Below, piece after piece: positions 46,211 to 58,774 of a DNA stretch of 64,000 nt. The notes beneath the pieces are model-generated. The model was not told the DNA's origin. It made no database searches and was given only the letters and a program-made list of their open reading frames with translations. Location of the stretch: assembly GCA_026225945.1 (NCBI GenBank), contig JAMJFZ010001868.1:6378501-6442500 (forward strand), given 5' to 3'. This DNA is from Cricetomys ansorgei (taxonomy: Eukaryota; Chordata; Mammalia; Rodentia; Nesomyidae). The stretch's first letter is position 1. Each line of letters begins with the position of its first letter. A program made the translations under genes and the position numbers.

Positions 46211-46387
46211 CTGTTGTTGTTTTGAGACAGGGTTTCTTTGTTGTAACTCTTGCTGTCTTTGAACTCACTGTGTAGACCAGGCTGGCCTCAAACTCACAGA
46301 GATCCTTATGCCCCTGTACCCCTGGGATTGAAGGGATTTTAATCCCTTTAATGCTGGGATTAAAGGCATGTTCCAGTACCACCCGCA
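46211..46387 (-). repeat. B1 SINE with a short internal duplication
   Basis: TTTTGAGACAGGGTTTCTTTG, TAGACCAGGCTGGCCTCAAAC and ATGCTGGGATTAAAGGCATG mark a minus-strand B1. Next to the normal GCTGGGATTAAAGG there is an extra CCTGGGATTGAAGG about 33 bp earlier, separated by GATTTTAATCCCTTTAAT, so the 5'-end motif appears twice with an inverted piece between. The 151-codon minus frame across it gets its middle third from this SINE. Confidence 0.9.
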
Positions 46388-48939
46388 TTTGCTGAACTCT
46401 TGATATTCCTGAATATAATCTCTTCAGTTGATGAGAAGGTATAATGAAGCCATGAATTGGTGTTGTACTCAGGTTCTCCATGCTTCCTTTATTACCTTTA
46501 CCCACTTAGAGTACCACTTCACTAGTAATGCTGAAGATTCTATGGCATAGAAATGAAGTTTGTGTGCCTGAGGTCCCTAAGAAAATCAAAGCGCACATTC
46601 TTACATTCATGTGAAACACAAGATATTCTCACGAAAAGTGGATGACTAATGACTAATTTAGGCAGCATAAGTCGAAATGGTATTTTCCATGTCTTCTTAA
46701 GGGTGGCTTATTTTAACTTTCTGAGAGTTCTGATTCTATAGCCAGACATTTTGTAATTATAGCCCAAATCAGAACAATTATAATGAACTGCATGGATTAA
46801 TTCTTCTATTTTTCTAAAGCATTAACACTAGGATTAATTGCCTACTTGTATGTGTATGTATATATATATATATATATCAGGTAATGTTAGCATTCAAAAA
46901 CTGTTTATTGATTTCCAAGTTCAAAGAAATTCACATTAATTTAATAAGCACTGATTTCTTGAAAGTCAAAGCATTTCAATGATTGCTAAATGATTGCTAA
47001 ATCCAAATAAGTCATTTTTAGCATATCATTTCTATTTTTAAATTATTTTAGAAATTCCAAATTTCATTTTAGAGGACCCAACTTAAAAAATAATTTTTAA
47101 CCAAAAATATTCCAAGTAAAAAAATTTTCAAGCAAAACCAAAAAGTCTGGTTTTACTCTGTGTGGATATTGTGTCTCCTAGCTAGGTAATGAAGAGCCCT
47201 GTATAAGAACAAGCTTCATTTCTTGTAGGATTGATGTATTTCTCCTACAAAATATTCTCTAAGAAGAAGAATGATAATTTTAACCTGTTCCTTGCCTCTT
47301 CACTTTTAAACATAATTTACTTAATTTCCTTGACATACTGCTGAAATTTTTCAAAGGATAGTTGATCAGTTGCCTGAATAATTTCAAATTAAGTCCCCAT
47401 GAGCTACCCACAAAAATGACTTTACTTATTCTGCCTTGCCTCAAGGTAACATGATTATGAAAGTTCACTTCCTCACTGTCCTTGAATAATGACATTACTA
47501 TGTGTAACTACTTAGTGTGCTGTCCAAGAGAACAGAGTGTGAGTAATTTGATAAGTCGATACAGCATTTTATTAATGGCACATTTTTCAAATGCAAAGTT
47601 AAGAATGAAAGCGTTATGGAAGCGTTTCAAGGACTTTTCCCCTACAAAGATCATTTTTTGAAAGTTTATGTGCAGCACAAGTTAATCTATCTACTGTTCT
47701 ACTATATGACCTTCACTTTATGTAATTAATATTAAATATTAGTTTGTAGAAGTCACATATATTCTTACATTTTCCTAAAGTCTTGCAAGCATAAATATTG
47801 TTATGCATTAGAAAAAAAAATGTGTCATGAAAATTATTCAAGAAGTAAAGACTTTACTTTACTTTGCTAGAATACAAGGTAAGCTTATTTATATGTTACT
47901 GCTTGAATTTCTTTCTGAAAGGGTTTTATGACTCATACTGAATAGTAATTGATATCCTACCAATTGCTAGTCAGTTTTTCTTTAGACATTATAAAATACT
48001 AAATAATTTACAATAATTACCTACAGATAAAGACCCTTTTACGATTGCTCTGACATAGTTATAAAAAGTAGTCATCCTTGCATGACATGTTTGAAAATCC
48101 TATTAGCAAGGCCAGTGAATGAGGCTGGTAAACCCAGTTTAGAATCATCTGGGCCTATAAAGACACTACTGCTTTGCGACCTTATCTCAATTTTCATAAT
48201 ATTTACATAGTAAGTTTTAGCTTTGTTATTTATGAATGTTTTCATATATTTTTAAGTAAAAAATAGGTATATAAAGTCGTGTTACTAAACTCTATCTACC
48301 TGGGTTGTATCTTCAGTTGAGTTTTCTCAAATATTTCTCTTTTACTTTGACTTTTTGACTAATGTGCTAGCTGTGCAGATTAGTAGAGAACAGAGTATAT
48401 TTTAGTACATTAGTACACTTAAAACGTTAGTGTGTATTAGTAGAAAACAGAGACTGCATAGTGCATGCCTAGGTGATCAAATCCCTAATGACCATGCTGA
48501 CCTTCGTCTCATGTCTTTATGCTGAGATGCCTTCAGTTTTTTCTAACCTAACACATCATAAGCTACGTAATAATTTATCCATATTTACCGTGACTCCACC
48601 ATGCTTCAGAGCATCAGAACTTCTTCCTGTCAGAGCACTTTCATCCCAATTACCCAAACTTCCTTTATACCCATAACACAAAAATTATTTCAAGTTTCTT
48701 AAATATAATTTTCCTCAAAGCTTTATTCTCAGGTGATACAATATACTTACCATTATTTTTATTTTTACTCCTTCCATACCACAATGGCCTTGTTAAAGTA
48801 ATCTACTATTAATATCTATTTATAGAAAACCGAGAGTATGGTTAGTCTTTCTTCTTTCACACATAACCTATGTGCAGTTTAAATGGAATGCTACTGTAAT
48901 GGTTTGCTGACACAAATAATGGCAGTTATTTATTATTTA
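46388..48939. other. Unique AT-rich DNA
   Basis: No repeat family or gene recognised over about 2.5 kb. A TA run of about 11 units lies at 46856-46877. Frames at 47280-47495 (minus) and 48473-48676 (plus) lack supporting features. Confidence 0.5.
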
Positions 48940-49132
48940 ATGTGAATGTTGATGTTCTTGCTTGTTTGTGTATCACACGTGTCCAGTGCTCACAGAGAAC
49001 AGAATTCACTGGATCCCTTGAAGCTAGAGTTAGACGCAGCAGTTAAATACCTGATAAGGGTTAGAGAACCAGACTTACATCCTTTGTAAGAACAGCAAAC
49101 TTTCTTAAATATTGGGCCATCTCTTAAACTAC
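48940..49132 (-). repeat. Degraded B3-type SINE
   Basis: On the plus strand GTGTCCAGTGCTCACAGAGAACAGAATTCACTGGATCCCTTGAAGCTAGAG..., ACCTGATAAGGGTTAGAGAACCAGA and GGGCCATCTCTTAAACTAC follow the reverse complement of B3 ('ggtgcccgcggaggccagaagagggcatcggatcccctggaactggag...gccatctctccagc'). Divergence is high. Confidence 0.72.
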
Positions 49133-49525
49133 AGTTATTATTTCTTACATTAAATACATAAATGTGTAGATTTTGTCTAATGTTTATCCCCCTCGTTAGT
49201 AGTTCTGGCCATCAAATAGATATTTAGTGACAGTAATAATAATACTTATTTTAGGAGTGATTATGATTTTATTTTCTTTGAAATATTACTGGTAAACTTT
49301 ATGCAGTTATTAAATTTGCCTCAGAGGTTGCAAAAATGCTTATGGTAAAAATAAGACAGTTAAACATCTCTACATTAATTAGAACCATTTTATTTATTTG
49401 TGAATGTGGAATGCTAGTTAGAAAGCATCTTACACACTGCTTTACCTTTGCATTTCATTTTGTAACTGGACTCTAGAAATACTGAACCATTTGGGCACCA
49501 GAATGAAGGTTAGGGGCTTTATTTA
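49133..49525. other. Unique AT-rich DNA
   Basis: No feature recognised. Confidence 0.5.
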
Positions 49526-49558
49526 TTGTTGTTGTTGTTATTATTATTATTATTATTT
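49526..49558. repeat. (TTG)n(TTA)n microsatellite
   Basis: Four TTG units followed by about seven TTA units. It abuts the poly-T side of the next SINE, so it probably grew from that SINE's A-rich tail. Confidence 0.88.
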
Positions 49559-49739
49559 TAGAAAATAATTTGTATATTTATTTAACTATTTACTTTACCA
49601 TAGCACATATGTGGAAGTTAGAGGACACCTTGCAGAAAGTTGGATCTCTCCTTCCATCGTGTAGGTCCCAGTGATCAAAGTCAGGTCCCTAAGATTGGCA
49701 GCAGGCCCTTTTACCCACCGCGCCATCTTGCCAGCCCCT
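49559..49739 (-). repeat. B3-like tRNA-derived SINE
   Basis: On the plus strand: GTGGAAGTTAGAGGACACCTTGC, TCTCTCCTTCCATCGTGTAG, GTCCCAGTGATCAAAGTCAG, TTGGCAGCAGGCCCTTTTAC and CCACCGCGCCATCTTGCCAG. This is the minus-strand form of the subfamily whose head reads GCTGG(C/T)GAGATGG and 'cttgccgccaagcctgac'. The same subfamily, far more decayed, is at 5738. Confidence 0.88.
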
Positions 49740-50315
49740 TTTCACTTTCTTTCTTTTCTTATTTTGAATTTATTTATTTTTCTTCTCTTGTATAATACAT
49801 TTGACTCCCCTCCTACCTCCTACCCTCTTTCTGCTTATCCCAGCTCCCCCATACCAATTCCTCTACCTCTCCCCAGATAGAGCAGTCCTCCCAGGGTTGC
49901 TGCTCAAACAATGCAGGACAAGATAGAACAAGGCCCAGAGCTAATCCCTGCATCAAGGGGGGACTAGTCAACTCAGCAGGAGGAAAAGTGTCCTAAGGGC
50001 TGGCAAAAGGGTCAGAGACCAACCTCCCGCCCCCTCCCCCCCAACAACAACTCCAGGCTGTAGGAGTTCTGCCAGAACACCTAATCAGACAGTCACAGGG
50101 CATGTCAGGGAACCCTGCAGGATCCAAGTCTGCAGCTTCAGGCTCTGTGAACCTCCAGGCATGCTGGTCAGTTGCCTCTGAGGGGCTTGTTCTGTTGTCC
50201 TTGACTCCTCCGGTTCCTGCAATCCTTCCTCCCCCTCTTCTGTAGGGCTCCCTGAACTCTGCATGTTGTTTGGCCCTGGGCTTCTGCAGCTGTTTGGTTA
50301 GGGACTTTTTAAATT
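49740..50315 (-). repeat. L1 (Lx-like) 3' region, minus strand
   Basis: The plus strand has CAAGGCCCAGAGCTAATCCC, GCATCAAGGGGGGACTAGTC, TCAGTTGCCTCTGAGGGGCT, TGTTCTGTTGTCCTTGACTC and TTCCTGCAATCCTTCC, the antisense order of a rodent L1 3' part that ends close to ORF2 (CTGGGCTTCTGCAGCTG). It is GC-richer than the surroundings. A 180-bp piece of the same L1 region occurs again at 51540-51712. Confidence 0.8.
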
Positions 50316-51265
50316 AAATAGATAAATATATAAAGAATATAAGAGATGATTTCTAACAACTAATTAAAAATGACAATAAGAAAGCTTGTCATTGCTGTTA
50401 GACACTTACGAGCAAATTATAAAAAGGAAATAACATTTGAGACAATTTAATTGAAAGCATTGATGAAATGCCGAAGAAAGTGTTCAGAAATAACTGCTGG
50501 AGAAATTCTGAGGGATAGAGGCTGAGACTTTATAAATAGAATCTTAGTATTAATCACAATTGGGCATTTAGGCTTATTTTCATGTATCCTTAGAACAGAA
50601 TACTAAGTACAAAAATAAAAATAATTTCTAGCATAATAATATTTAGTGAAAAGGAAATGTTTATAACAAGTTTAATTCTCCAATGAGATATATAAAAATA
50701 TTACAATATGATTTTACTTTTAAAAAACAAAATTTCTAAACATATTTGCAAAAAACATGTTGAAAATATTATGTGAAATATTCATATCAGGAACAAAATC
50801 AGGAGATTCTAGATAATAGGATTACCTTGGAAATGTTTTTATTTCCAGTTCCACTTTGGTAAAATTATCAAATATGCATCAGCATTTTTTCTTTTTTTGA
50901 TTCAAAGTATTCAATGAAGAAAAAATAAATAAAAATAAAAATCTCTTTTAATGTAAAAAGTAATTCGGAACATAAGTCAAAATCTAAGTATATAACAGCT
51001 TGTATTCCTGCAAATAGAAGACGTACTAGAACATTCTTCACTAGTGACTGTCCATTCAATATAGAATGTACTTACAATCTTTATGTCTTACATACAATAT
51101 GATATTATAATACATATGGTCACTGACCAAAGCATTGTCATTATGTTATACTACATATGTTATTATGCAGTATATAGCTAAACTCATATGAATAGTACAC
51201 TTCTCCTATGTGATGAAGGGCATGTTTACGTTCAAGGCATCTAATGGCCATTAAACTCACCAATA
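50316..51265. other. Unique AT-rich DNA
   Basis: No feature recognised apart from chance frames. Confidence 0.5.
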
Positions 51266-51308
51266 AAGAAAGAAAGAAAGAGGAAGGAAGGAAGGAAGGA
51301 AGGAAGGA

Positions 51309-51399
<91 letters not shown>

Positions 51400-51536
51400 G
51401 AAGGAAGGAAGGAAGGAAGAAAGAAAGAAAAAAAGAAAGGAGGAAAGAAAGAAAGAAAAGAAGGAAGGAAGGAAAGGAGAGAGGGAGGGAAGTCGGGGAG
51501 GGAGGGAGGGAGGAAGAAAGAAAAAAAGGAAGGAAA
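51266..51536. repeat. (GAAA)n / (GGAA)n purine tract
   Basis: About 270 bp with almost no pyrimidines on the plus strand. It has a long pure AAAG core (about 51306-51398), flanked by AAGG-rich parts and ending in GGGA-rich units near 51480-51510. It gives mirror 101-codon frames (Lys/Glu/Arg-rich plus, Phe/Leu/Ser-rich minus) that are artefacts. Such a homopurine mirror tract can form triplex (H-DNA), and the core is likely to be unstable. Confidence 0.97.
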
Positions 51537-51539
51537 TAT

Positions 51540-51712
51540 TGTGCTCTAACAGAGTAGGACAAGGTGGAACAAGGCCCAGAATAATCCCTGCATCAAGGGT
51601 GAACTAGTCAACTAAGCAGGAAAAAAAGTCCTAATGGCAGGCAAAAAGGTCAGAAATACATACCCCAAATCCAGCCTGTAAGACAATCACAAAGTATATC
51701 TTGTGATTAGAA
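51540..51712 (-). repeat. L1 3'-region piece between two purine tracts
   Basis: ACAAGGTGGAACAAGGCCCAGA, ATAATCCCTGCATCAAGG and GAACTAGTCAACTAAGCAGG match 49920-50000 nearly word for word. The parallel stretch at 49.9-50.1 kb is longer. Here the L1 part is cut off on both sides by GAAA/GGAA repeats. Confidence 0.82.
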
Positions 51713-51760
51713 AAAAAGAAAGGAAGGAAGGAAGGGAGAAAGGGAGGAAGGAAGGAAGAG
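51713..51760. repeat. (GGAA)n purine tract
   Basis: AAAG and GGAAG units follow directly on the L1 piece and mirror the larger tract on its other side. Confidence 0.9.
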
Positions 51761-54239
51761 TAAGTTGATAGTTCCACACTTCATTTGCAATTATAGTTCT
51801 AATTTTAAAATTGTAGAAGATCCTAAAGATATTTGGTCTCATTGATTCTTTAATATTGTGAATAGAAAAATGCCATAATAATCTTGATCTTAAACTTTCA
51901 TTTCATGAAATTATACATAAATATTTATGACATCCATAAATTATAAAAATCTGATGCATTATCTGAACTTGCATTGAGCAGATTATATTTTGTTGGGTTT
52001 TTTTTGGGGGGAGCAGGGGTTGTAGCTGTTTACAGTAGACTTTGCCACATCTCTCATTTACCTTCAAACACATGTTGACCTTGAATCCTAGTAGAGGATG
52101 TTTATTTCCTTTTATTCATTACCTTAATTAAAAAACAATGTCATATCTTTGTTTTTGTCCAAATAAGAGCTTGAAATTTAGGAAATAATAGAATAAAGAA
52201 TGCAGAGCATGTCATAATACCTAGAAATTTGAATGCTACCTTTTACACCAATGAGACTTTCTTCCAGGGATACTACATTGGGAATTATTACTGAATTGAA
52301 CATGGGAAGACAGTGCAGTACTATGTGGGTAAGTGGAGCAAGATCACAGAATTATGGTAAGGGATAAGGGTGAAACCTGAGAGGTAGCGGGGGTCAGTGG
52401 GAGCTAACGGGTGGAGTTATGGGAGGATGGAATGAAGGATAAAAGAGCATAGTTGACCTCCAAGAGTTAGTAGAGACAAAGGAAGGGATTCTGCAAAGAT
52501 TCTAAATAGGAACCCGCCCTGTCCCCACCAACAAAATTAATTTTGGACTTCTTCCTTCTAAAATTATAAGATCAAATAAATGTACACTGTTAGTTGAATC
52601 ATCAAATTTGTTCTAATTAATTACAATGACTGGAGGTACTGCCAGAAATAATGGAAGAACAGAAAAAAGAAACAAGGAGGGAGAAGGATAATGGAAGATG
52701 TATCAAATGAAAGGTCTTGGACTGTATCCACAGCACTGCAGAAAGAAAGAGATAAACAGGGAAAAGAATAGTGGTGGCAGCCTCTGGTTCAAGAATTGTG
52801 CAAAGAAACCACAACACTAACACAGGGATTAAACTGAAAGCACAAGTTGCCCTTTGAGTTGCTCATACCATTCTAAGAAGAGAGAGTAAAGCCCATTTTA
52901 TTGCATTTAAGAACTATTCAAGTCCTAATTTGATGGGATGGTTTCTATGGAAACAGACTTCAAACTCCAACATAAAGGGAGAAAAGAAAATATTTCCAGA
53001 GAGCAAATTAAAATGATTTCCTGTAGCCTTTAAAATGGACTAAAATTCAAACGTCAATTTGAGCATAAGAATAAAACTAAATGAAATTTGCTCTATAAAG
53101 AGTTTCCTTTGATTGATGGGGCTATAATGGAAAGCATAAAAGTATTGACATTGTGTACATGTGTTGGTTTGTCAGCATTAATACATAGTGTGTTTTTTAC
53201 TATATTTCATTACTTTCTTGACAAGTCATGGTTGACTTTGGTCACATTATCCTTGTGTTTAGTTTTCACACTCAATAGTACCTACAGAAGGTACATTTCT
53301 ATTTTAAAAGTATAATTAAAAAGTCTCAAAAGCCTTAGCATTAGAATGATTTGAACACTAAAATGTAGTTTGTTTGTTATGAAAATTTCTTTATCAATTT
53401 GAAAATATTTGAAAGCATTTTCTTATTATTTTGTGTGTCTTATTATCCATACTCACTAGTAAACCATAGGCTTTCCTGTGATTCTAATATCAATGCAAGA
53501 ACTATCTTAAATACATATCCCTTCAAAGTACTATATTTACTGAGACCACAGTAGAACAGGTAAATATTGTCATACAGCAGGACAATAAAAGTCAGTGTCC
53601 TTACCTCCTAGGTAGGCATAAAAATCCTGCAACCCAGAATGCCGCTCCCATAATTAGACTAACTTAATAAAAACTCTGAGTGCTTTATCTCTAATAACCT
53701 ACATAACATTATTTAATCTCTTTTCTCTTGAGAATAGGGAAGAAAATTCTGAGCTAAATCAGTTTAGAGTGATTTTATCTTAATTTTCTTTTTTTAATTT
53801 ATTTTTTTCCATTTTATCCTTCCCAAGGAAGTAAGGCCAATACATTACAATCCTTTGATTTATCAAACGTGTCAGTCTTTGCCTATGGATAGGTCATCGT
53901 TACCACACCTATCTTTCATTGCATTTAATTATTAGTCAAATACCTTGAATCAAGATTTGGATGTGTAAGTATCAAAAAGGTAATCGTTATTTTTACAAAC
54001 CACAAGATAGGCACTGGAAAATCTCTTAGCATAGCATGATTACATGATTGCTAAATAAAACATATGCTTTTACTTAGTGCCCTGTCTGATGAGAGCAGCT
54101 TCATCAGTTGTCAATCTACATCCTCTGCAGTTGGTGTTAGGCCCTATTGCAGACAGAAGGAAAGAAAAAATAAAAGTATTCAGTATCTGAGATAATAAGA
54201 AAAGACAAAAAGAGATTTTTTGTGGAAGTTTATTTTTAG
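51761..54239. other. Unique AT-rich DNA
   Basis: No repeat family or gene recognised. About 52300-52510 is G/A-rich with a few CpGs, without a recognisable element. The 75-codon frame at 53088-53315 has hydrophobic stretches but no start context or homology I can name. Confidence 0.5.
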
Positions 54240-54510
54240 TTGGGTTTAAAAATATATCGTTTTGTGCACTGTTGGCAGAGGGTCTGCCTAGGTCTTGACA
54301 TTCTGTATGGTCTGCAGGTGTTGAATTTCTGTGGGGGATGTTTGAGTGCTTATGACCTGTACCTGAGGAGTTCTGAATTAATAAAAACACCTGAGCTGAG
54401 ATGCTCGGGGTTCCACTGTCTAGTATGGTACTGGCCAGGACAGTGAACCCCTCTGCTGAGATCTGGAAGGATTCACACCTATGAAAGCGCCTCTGTGTCA
54501 TCCTTGGTGA
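54240..54510 (+). mobile_element. Possible LTR fragment
   Basis: The composition rises in GC. AATTAATAAAAACACCTGAGC (about 54376-54396) is a polyadenylation-type signal followed by a layout (…TGCTCGGGGTTCCACTGTC…) that looks like the R/U5 end of a retroviral LTR. A 143-codon minus frame (54070-54501) and a 68-codon plus frame overlap here. Both are best explained by low stop density. I cannot find matching ends or a target duplication. Confidence 0.35.
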
Positions 54511-57500
54511 GCAAGCCCATAGGTATACTATTACAGAGATTTACAGATGCCACAATAGAAAAAGTCCTGAAGAGACAAAATGGAGTCTCCTAGCAAAGGC
54601 AGAACAGCAATGATTCACTTACAGAACCAAGTCCGTTTGCTCTTTTTCTATGCTTTGATTTTTCAAACAATAAACAACTAAATGTACCACTATATTAGAA
54701 AACTCACATCAGCAATTCATGCATTTTCTAGGGTTCCCCTTTTATTTTAATAGCAGCTAAAAGATAGTGATTATTTGGGAGAAAATTACTCAAAAAAATT
54801 AATAGTATAACAGAAGACACTTTAAGGTATGTTCTATTATTTTTGCATTTTTATAAAAGTTTATATTTTATTTTATCTTTCATGCTTCTAGTTATTGGTC
54901 TATATCTTGAAAAATAGAATTATACAAATATTTTTTTCTGCAGTCATTGGATAAATATTTGGTCAATCTTCCATAACTTTCAGCAACTTGTTTTATGCAT
55001 AGATGCTCTGAGAAACACAGGCAATTTGCAGGAAAATATTTGTTCAGTAATGAAACTAATATCAACACAGATAAACACATATCACTTGCTTACTGTACAT
55101 TTAGAAGTTTATTGACTCAAGTAAGTGATATTATCTCTTTGTTTTCATAGCATGAACAATGTCTACGATGTATACAGACAGCAAGCAGCTTGGGAAACAG
55201 AAATCAACCCAGTGAAACATATTGCAAATAGGTTTGAGGAGAATTTTTCTCAATAGGTTGCATAGCACAACTTTGACAAAGACCAGAAAATTTTAAGTAA
55301 AATTGGTAGGAGTTTGCTGCACATGAACTGCATATAAACACTGACATAAACTTTTAAAAGCCTTGAAATAAAACTACACTGACTACCCCAAAAAATATCA
55401 ATGTCAAAAATGGGAATCCCTGGTTTTAAAAGTTTGTAATTTCACCGAGAACCCTCAGATTATCTGGAATTTTACAAACAATAATGTGTTTCTTTTCTTC
55501 TGTCCTACAAAATCTAAAACCGTAAATGGTTTTCTGAGAGTTCCTACAGAGTTGGAGCACAGCTTAAGGATCACCTTGGCTCCTAATGCTCTGTTGATAT
55601 CATCATTTGGTGCCACAGTGTTACCATTCATTGCATGACACCTGCAAAAGAGACTCTTAGCCCATTTGTCAGGGCTCACTGAGATCACCAGTTCACTTCT
55701 CAAAATCTCTGAGCTGTAACTAAATGAACTCTTACTTGAAATTAAAAGCTAAAATTAAAATTTTCCATATAGTCAGTGATCAAAGTGCAAAAATGATAAC
55801 ATTTGGCGGTTCAGGGCTGTTATTAATAAAGTTGTCATGCTATCTCCAATGAGAAGGCCATTTATCAAGCCATTTAACATTCTGAATGTCTGAACCATCA
55901 ATAACAGCTGGGATATGAAGTGCAAAATTACGTCATTTGGGTTTACCTTTATGAATATACCTGAATAGAGCAGCCCAGGAGTATCCTATTCCCAGAAGAT
56001 AAGTTCCCATTATCAGTACTGCACCATCAACTCAAGATTCTGAAAGCAACCTCTTTCATCACTGGTAGGAAAATACTCAAAGGAACTGTCTTTTAAATTT
56101 GTTCTAGGTCAGGCATTTCTGATAATCGATAATCTTTCCAACAGGATCTCTAAACTTTTAATGAATTTTTATTTGCTTATTGAACAAAAGAAATCATATT
56201 AAGACCCTTCATAATTAAAACCATCTGAGTTTTAGTTGTCTCTTTTGTTTGAACTACTGTCACGGTTTCTTAATTACATATGATGTTTAATTAAATGTGC
56301 TACAATAAACTGGAATTATAAAAGTATATGACAGATAATAAAACCACATACTAAAATATTTTTGTTGATTTTGCACAAATTTAATAAATAAAAATGCTTA
56401 CTAGCATTATATTTTAAATTTTCCATTCACACATTCTCAGAATAATTTTAAATTCATTTTGATTAGAGAAAATTGCTTACTATCATGAGTAAGAATGACA
56501 TTAAAATTTTCCACTTTAGAGGTTTTACTTAACATCAGCATTACATTACATCTATACAAAAAATCTGTTTCCTTGGTAACAGGAAACAAACTGTTCATTT
56601 CAAGAAAATCAATAGCAAGAAAAGAAACATTTAATAAAATACCAGAGCTTCATATGAGTATTACAATCACAGAATACAGTATGACTCAAGCACCTTTAAA
56701 TTATCCTTAAGTAGAAAGTGAAATATTATTTTTCAACATATAACCATTAAAATTTTTACTTGAGGGTCAAAATACAATATGTTTCAGTAGGTATGAAATG
56801 TCACAGAGAGGCACATTATTATTATTTCTCACAGTATATCACTAACTATATACATCTTTGCACCAGGAAATTTATCATTCTCAATCTGTGTCTATCCACA
56901 GTAAAATAGATAACACTGATAACTAAGCCTAGTGTTATTATAGACCTGATATTATACAGTTTCTGGATTTATATATCTCAGGTTTATTAATGAAGATTTA
57001 GTGAGACTGAATTTTCACAGTGGTATATCAGTCCTACTAACCCATAAGACAAATAAAGTCTTATAGTTATATGCTACAAAGAGGAGGATTTGAGTGTGCT
57101 ATTCATATTGTCTGTGCTCAGTCACTAACAGTCAGTGATAATCAGGAAAATCTAAGTTAATGAAAAGCAAGTAATGCATTAGTATATGCAGTTCATCTTA
57201 GAAAATATCAATAAATATAACGTTAGGCAAACATCAGTTTGGATAAACGTTTGAATTCCCAAAATGGAGTCTAGAGTTTAGTGTTGGTGTGAGCACTGAC
57301 ATTCTGATACTTACTTATAACCGCTTTCCTTTGAATTATACTGACATATATGGAGAGTGTCGCATTTTTCATGTGTACTATTTTCTCTTGTGCCTTTTAA
57401 TATGATTGACTTTTTGTGTTATTCCACATTTTCGTAATAGTTGTAACTGAGGTTGCCATAGTTTTTTGAAGAGTTTCCTATTTCTTCCAGTTAAGAGTTT

Positions 57501-58774
57501 CGCTATTAATATTTGGCTCCTTCAGTAATAACTAATTTCATTCAAAGCCAAAGCTAAGGGGAAAAACAAAGAAACATTAAGCTAACAGATGATTCAATAC
57601 AAGGATTATTTTGTATACTAGATACACCATCTTCTAAACTCGGTTTAAAAAGTATAGCCATCAAATATGTGGGCTATTATGTATAATGTAGAAACAAAAT
57701 CCAGCTGTTAAAATGCTATGATTTTTTTTCTTATTTTTTCTATAATGGTAAGTTCTACTTCAAATAAACAGCGGGAAATATTCTTAAATTCATAAGGCTG
57801 TCATAAGCATCAAATACAAAATACCTAATTAGAATAATGCCTAGTTCTTTAGGCTCGTTCTCTTCATATTAGCTATCACTATTTTCATTATACCTGCATT
57901 AATCCAGTGATAATCATCATGGTTATAAAGTACTCACCTAAACGAAGCATATTTTACTTTGGTGAAGTGGCAGACAGTAGCTTTGATAGACAACAAGAGC
58001 TCTTAGTCTTCAAGTGTTTACATCAAGATGCATCCACCCAAATGATGGGAATTCCAGCATTTACATGGAAGTCAATGGTACTTAAGACACTTTATCATTT
58101 ACCATAATTTTGGAATGTCTTCTTCCTATACACAGCATACTATTGTTAAACTTTCTCGTAACACTAGCAATATATGAATGAGTGAAAAAGAAAACAGAAT
58201 TGAAAATATTGCTTGTCATAGACTGAGGAAATGTTCATCAGGTTGTCACAGATAATGATATTGACTACCATGAGCCATAAACAATAATAACGTTGAGAAA
58301 ATGCCATCCATCTTCTAAAGCTCTAGGAGATCATAAGCATGAGGAAAGAAAAATCATTCTTGAAAACCAGTGACAGACACTAAGCCAGAAACAGTTATGT
58401 AGATAGAGATTCAATTTCCTCTACTTCTGAAATATCTTTCTTTTCAACACTATGAATATCAGCTAGTGAGAAACATACTTTTTTCAATTTCAGAGGACAT
58501 ATATCCAGGTTGCATATTCAGGCTCTCTACCTTCTTTGGGATCCAAAAGTGTCCTGGTGAAATAATGTCCATTAGATGACTCCATGGTAACCTTTAAAAG
58601 GCAGGGTGGGACAAAAATACTTAGATGAGGTCAAAAGAAAACTGAGTATTACCAAGATCTCTGAAGTTGTTTGTTAAAAAAATTTCATTTATTAAGCAGT
58701 AGTTAGATAATTTTCTTTATTATAGAGACACAAGACGTAAGTTGTTGTACTGATAACAAAAATAGGCAAGTTAT
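54511..58774. other. Unique DNA with a candidate conserved patch
   Basis: No repeat family or gene recognised over about 4.2 kb. Two patches stand out by mixed composition: about 55490-55710 (overlaps an 82-codon minus frame) and about 55800-56090 (contains ATTACGTCATTTGG, a CRE-like core at about 55927-55940). Neither has exon-like borders that I could defend. Confidence 0.45.

Noticed and set aside
46050..46505. 151-codon minus-strand open frame, the longest in the window
   Set aside because: Its middle is a minus-strand B1 SINE and its two flanks are AT-rich unique DNA. It shows no domain or exon context.
51244..51562. Two mirror 101-codon frames (Lys/Glu-rich and Phe/Leu-rich)
   Set aside because: Translation of the GAAA/GGAA tract on its two strands.
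54070..54501. 143-codon minus-strand open frame
   Set aside because: It spans an LTR-like block and neighbouring DNA, overlaps a plus-strand frame, and has no recognisable domain, start context or splice structure.
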